Below are positions 62,850 to 64,000 of a stretch of 64,000 nt of DNA, piece by piece. Positions within the stretch are counted from its first letter, which is position 1. Every line of letters starts with the position of its first letter. Where the stretch lies: assembly GCA_963575745.1 (NCBI GenBank), contig CAUYUJ010009380.1, forward strand, positions 52,501-116,500. Direction: 5' to 3'. The notes beneath the pieces were generated by a model. That model saw only the letters and a list, made by a program, of their open reading frames with translations, was not told where the DNA came from and ran no database searches. Both the position numbers and the translations under genes were made by a program. The DNA comes from Prorocentrum cordatum. Its lineage: Eukaryota > Sar > Dinophyceae > Prorocentrales > Prorocentraceae.

Positions 62850-63195
62850 GCGAAGAGGATCGAGGATCGAGGAGCGGGGAGGAAGAGTCAGGATCGAGGA
62901 GGGAAGGAGGAACAGCGAGGAGGCAAGGAGCAACAAGGGGGGAACGACGGCCGAGATGTGCAAGGAGGGATGGGCGAGAGCCGACGAGGGAGGACGGAGG
63001 ACGAGGCAGGAGCAACTAGCCAAGAGGGCGAAGCGACTGGCCAGGAGAGGCGGGCGAGGAACGCAGAGGAGCGATGCAAGATGCTCGAGGAGCGAGGAGG
63101 AATGGGCGAGACGCCGGGGAGAACCGAACGAGGCGCGAGGAGCGCGGAGGAAAGATCGAGCAGCGAGGAAGGAGGAGACCGACGGAGGCTCGAGG
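62850..63195 (+). repeat. GAGGA/GCGAGGA degenerate purine-rich repeat
   Basis: Repeats around CGAGGAGCGAGGAGGAA. Frames on both strands are Ser/Leu or Arg/Glu artefacts. Confidence 0.75.
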
Positions 63196-63780
63196 AGCGG
63201 CCAGCACACGGATCCCCCGATGCTCTCAACTTGCGCCTGGCCGAACACCCTATGGGTCTCCGCTTGGGTCTCTCGTGGGGCCAGCCTGGAGCCGTACGCT
63301 GGGTCGCCTCTTCGGGTGCTCGTGGGTCCCTCGCGACGCTTGAGGCTATCTTGGGGCCCGCCTGAGGCCCGTGGGGGTATACGTCGCCTCGCAAAGTGCG
63401 CGAACTGATGGTGTCCCGGTGCCGCCCCCATGGGGGCCCCTGTGTTCCATTTTCGGGATGAAGTCTTGGAGCGTGTCGGGGAAACCTTGAGCTGGCTTGG
63501 AGCCGGATTGGAGTCGGCTTGGAAACGTCTTGGAGGCCAGCCTGGCCCTCCTAAAGACATCACTGGCGCGTTCGAAGGCTCTTGAGGTCATCTTGGACAC
63601 TGTCGGAAACATGTCGGGCCAACTTCGGAGCCATCTTGTGTTGATAAATTGGGGGTGCTGAATATTTACACGGGTAGCCTGGGATTTTAATTTATTTTCA
63701 CATGTCTGGGGCACTCCGCGAGCGATCCTGGAGGGCTCTTGAAGCTACCTTCACTGCTCGCCACTTTCGCACCAACACCG
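63196..63780. other. Intervening sequence, no recognised gene
   Basis: Weak CTTGGAGCC-like motifs at 63450-63640; nothing else. Confidence 0.4.
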
Positions 63781-63781
63781 T

Positions 63782-63818
63782 CCCAGAAGGTTAGAAACAC
63801 CGTCCCAGAAAGTTAGAA
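63782..63818 (+). repeat. 22-bp tandem duplication at PPR exon end
   Basis: CGTCCCAGAAGGTTAGAAAC is followed by a second near copy just outside the DVI end of the PPR exon. Confidence 0.7.
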
Positions 63819-63965
63819 TAGATGACATCAGGCTGCAGCTCCGCCTCCCGCATCTCGTTCAGCAGCGAAAGGGCCTGCTGCCACTGCTCGTTCTTCTGGC
63901 ACGCGCTGATCCCAATGTCGTAGCTGACTGCTGTGAACCCGTGGAAAATCCGCGGCTGGCAGGTC
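63815..63965 (-). CDS. PPR exon (partial gene)
   Basis: Reads AVSYDIGISACQKNEQWQQA and LSLLNEMREAELQPDVIY, one complete 35-residue PPR. Upstream toward the window edge the frame stays open (VGDTSAFRTNTLTCQ) but is not obviously PPR. ACQKN replaces ACEKG. Downstream it meets TAA after YSNFLGRCF. It is probably an exon of a further PPR gene whose start lies beyond the right edge. Confidence 0.7.
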
Positions 63966-64000
63966 AAGGTGTTGGTCCTGAACGCGCTCGTGTCGCCGAC

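Overview
This window looks like nuclear DNA of a dinoflagellate. The strongest evidence is a perfect copy of the 22-nt dinoflagellate spliced leader at 4552-4573, on the minus strand, at the 5' end of a non-LTR retrotransposon. Supporting signs are gene-poor, GC-rich sequence dominated by satellites, several PPR exons of the ACEKGxQWQxAL type seen in dinoflagellates, and probable GC-AG introns. The species cannot be told from sequence alone. I see no rRNA, tRNA, CRISPR array or bacterial-type operon.

Layout. 1-4573: a decayed single-polyprotein LINE on the minus strand (coiled-coil ORF1-like region, AP-type endonuclease, reverse transcriptase), with its 3' end off the left edge. 4574-7260: trinucleotide and polypyrimidine tracts around two inverted-repeat units rich in GATGCATC palindromes. 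7260-9660: a 77-bp tandem array. 9661-17860: head-to-tail composite repeat units of 1.2-2.4 kb, one carrying a 1.17-kb terminal-inverted-repeat insertion. 17860-24230: more satellite, two inverted copies of parts of the composite unit, a 90-bp array, and one coding-looking island at 20211-20540. 24230-29650: a second 77-bp array, split in two by a 2.5-kb insertion.

29650-36000 holds the best host gene, on the minus strand: four exons whose sequence joins in frame across introns. Together they give helicase motifs I, Ia, II (DECH) and III of a Dicer/RIG-I-type DExH helicase. Its introns carry trinucleotide repeats.

37440-44540: four copies of a CG-rich composite dispersed repeat, one carrying a 208-bp MITE with a 10-bp target duplication. 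Between them lie 73-bp, GAGGCT and TATGC satellites. 44980-64000: minus-strand PPR exons and remnants spread over about 19 kb and separated by degenerate CTTGGGGCC minisatellite, with a duplicated PPR 5' region (about 45.0-46.4 kb and 56.4-58.0 kb), a hairpin-rich element at 52.1 kb and a CAGGG-ended MITE at 62.4 kb.

The PPR proteins are expected to bind organellar RNA, and the helicase may belong to small-RNA or antiviral-type machinery. Neither full gene is contained in the window. Most open frames in the satellites are repeat artefacts and are left out.
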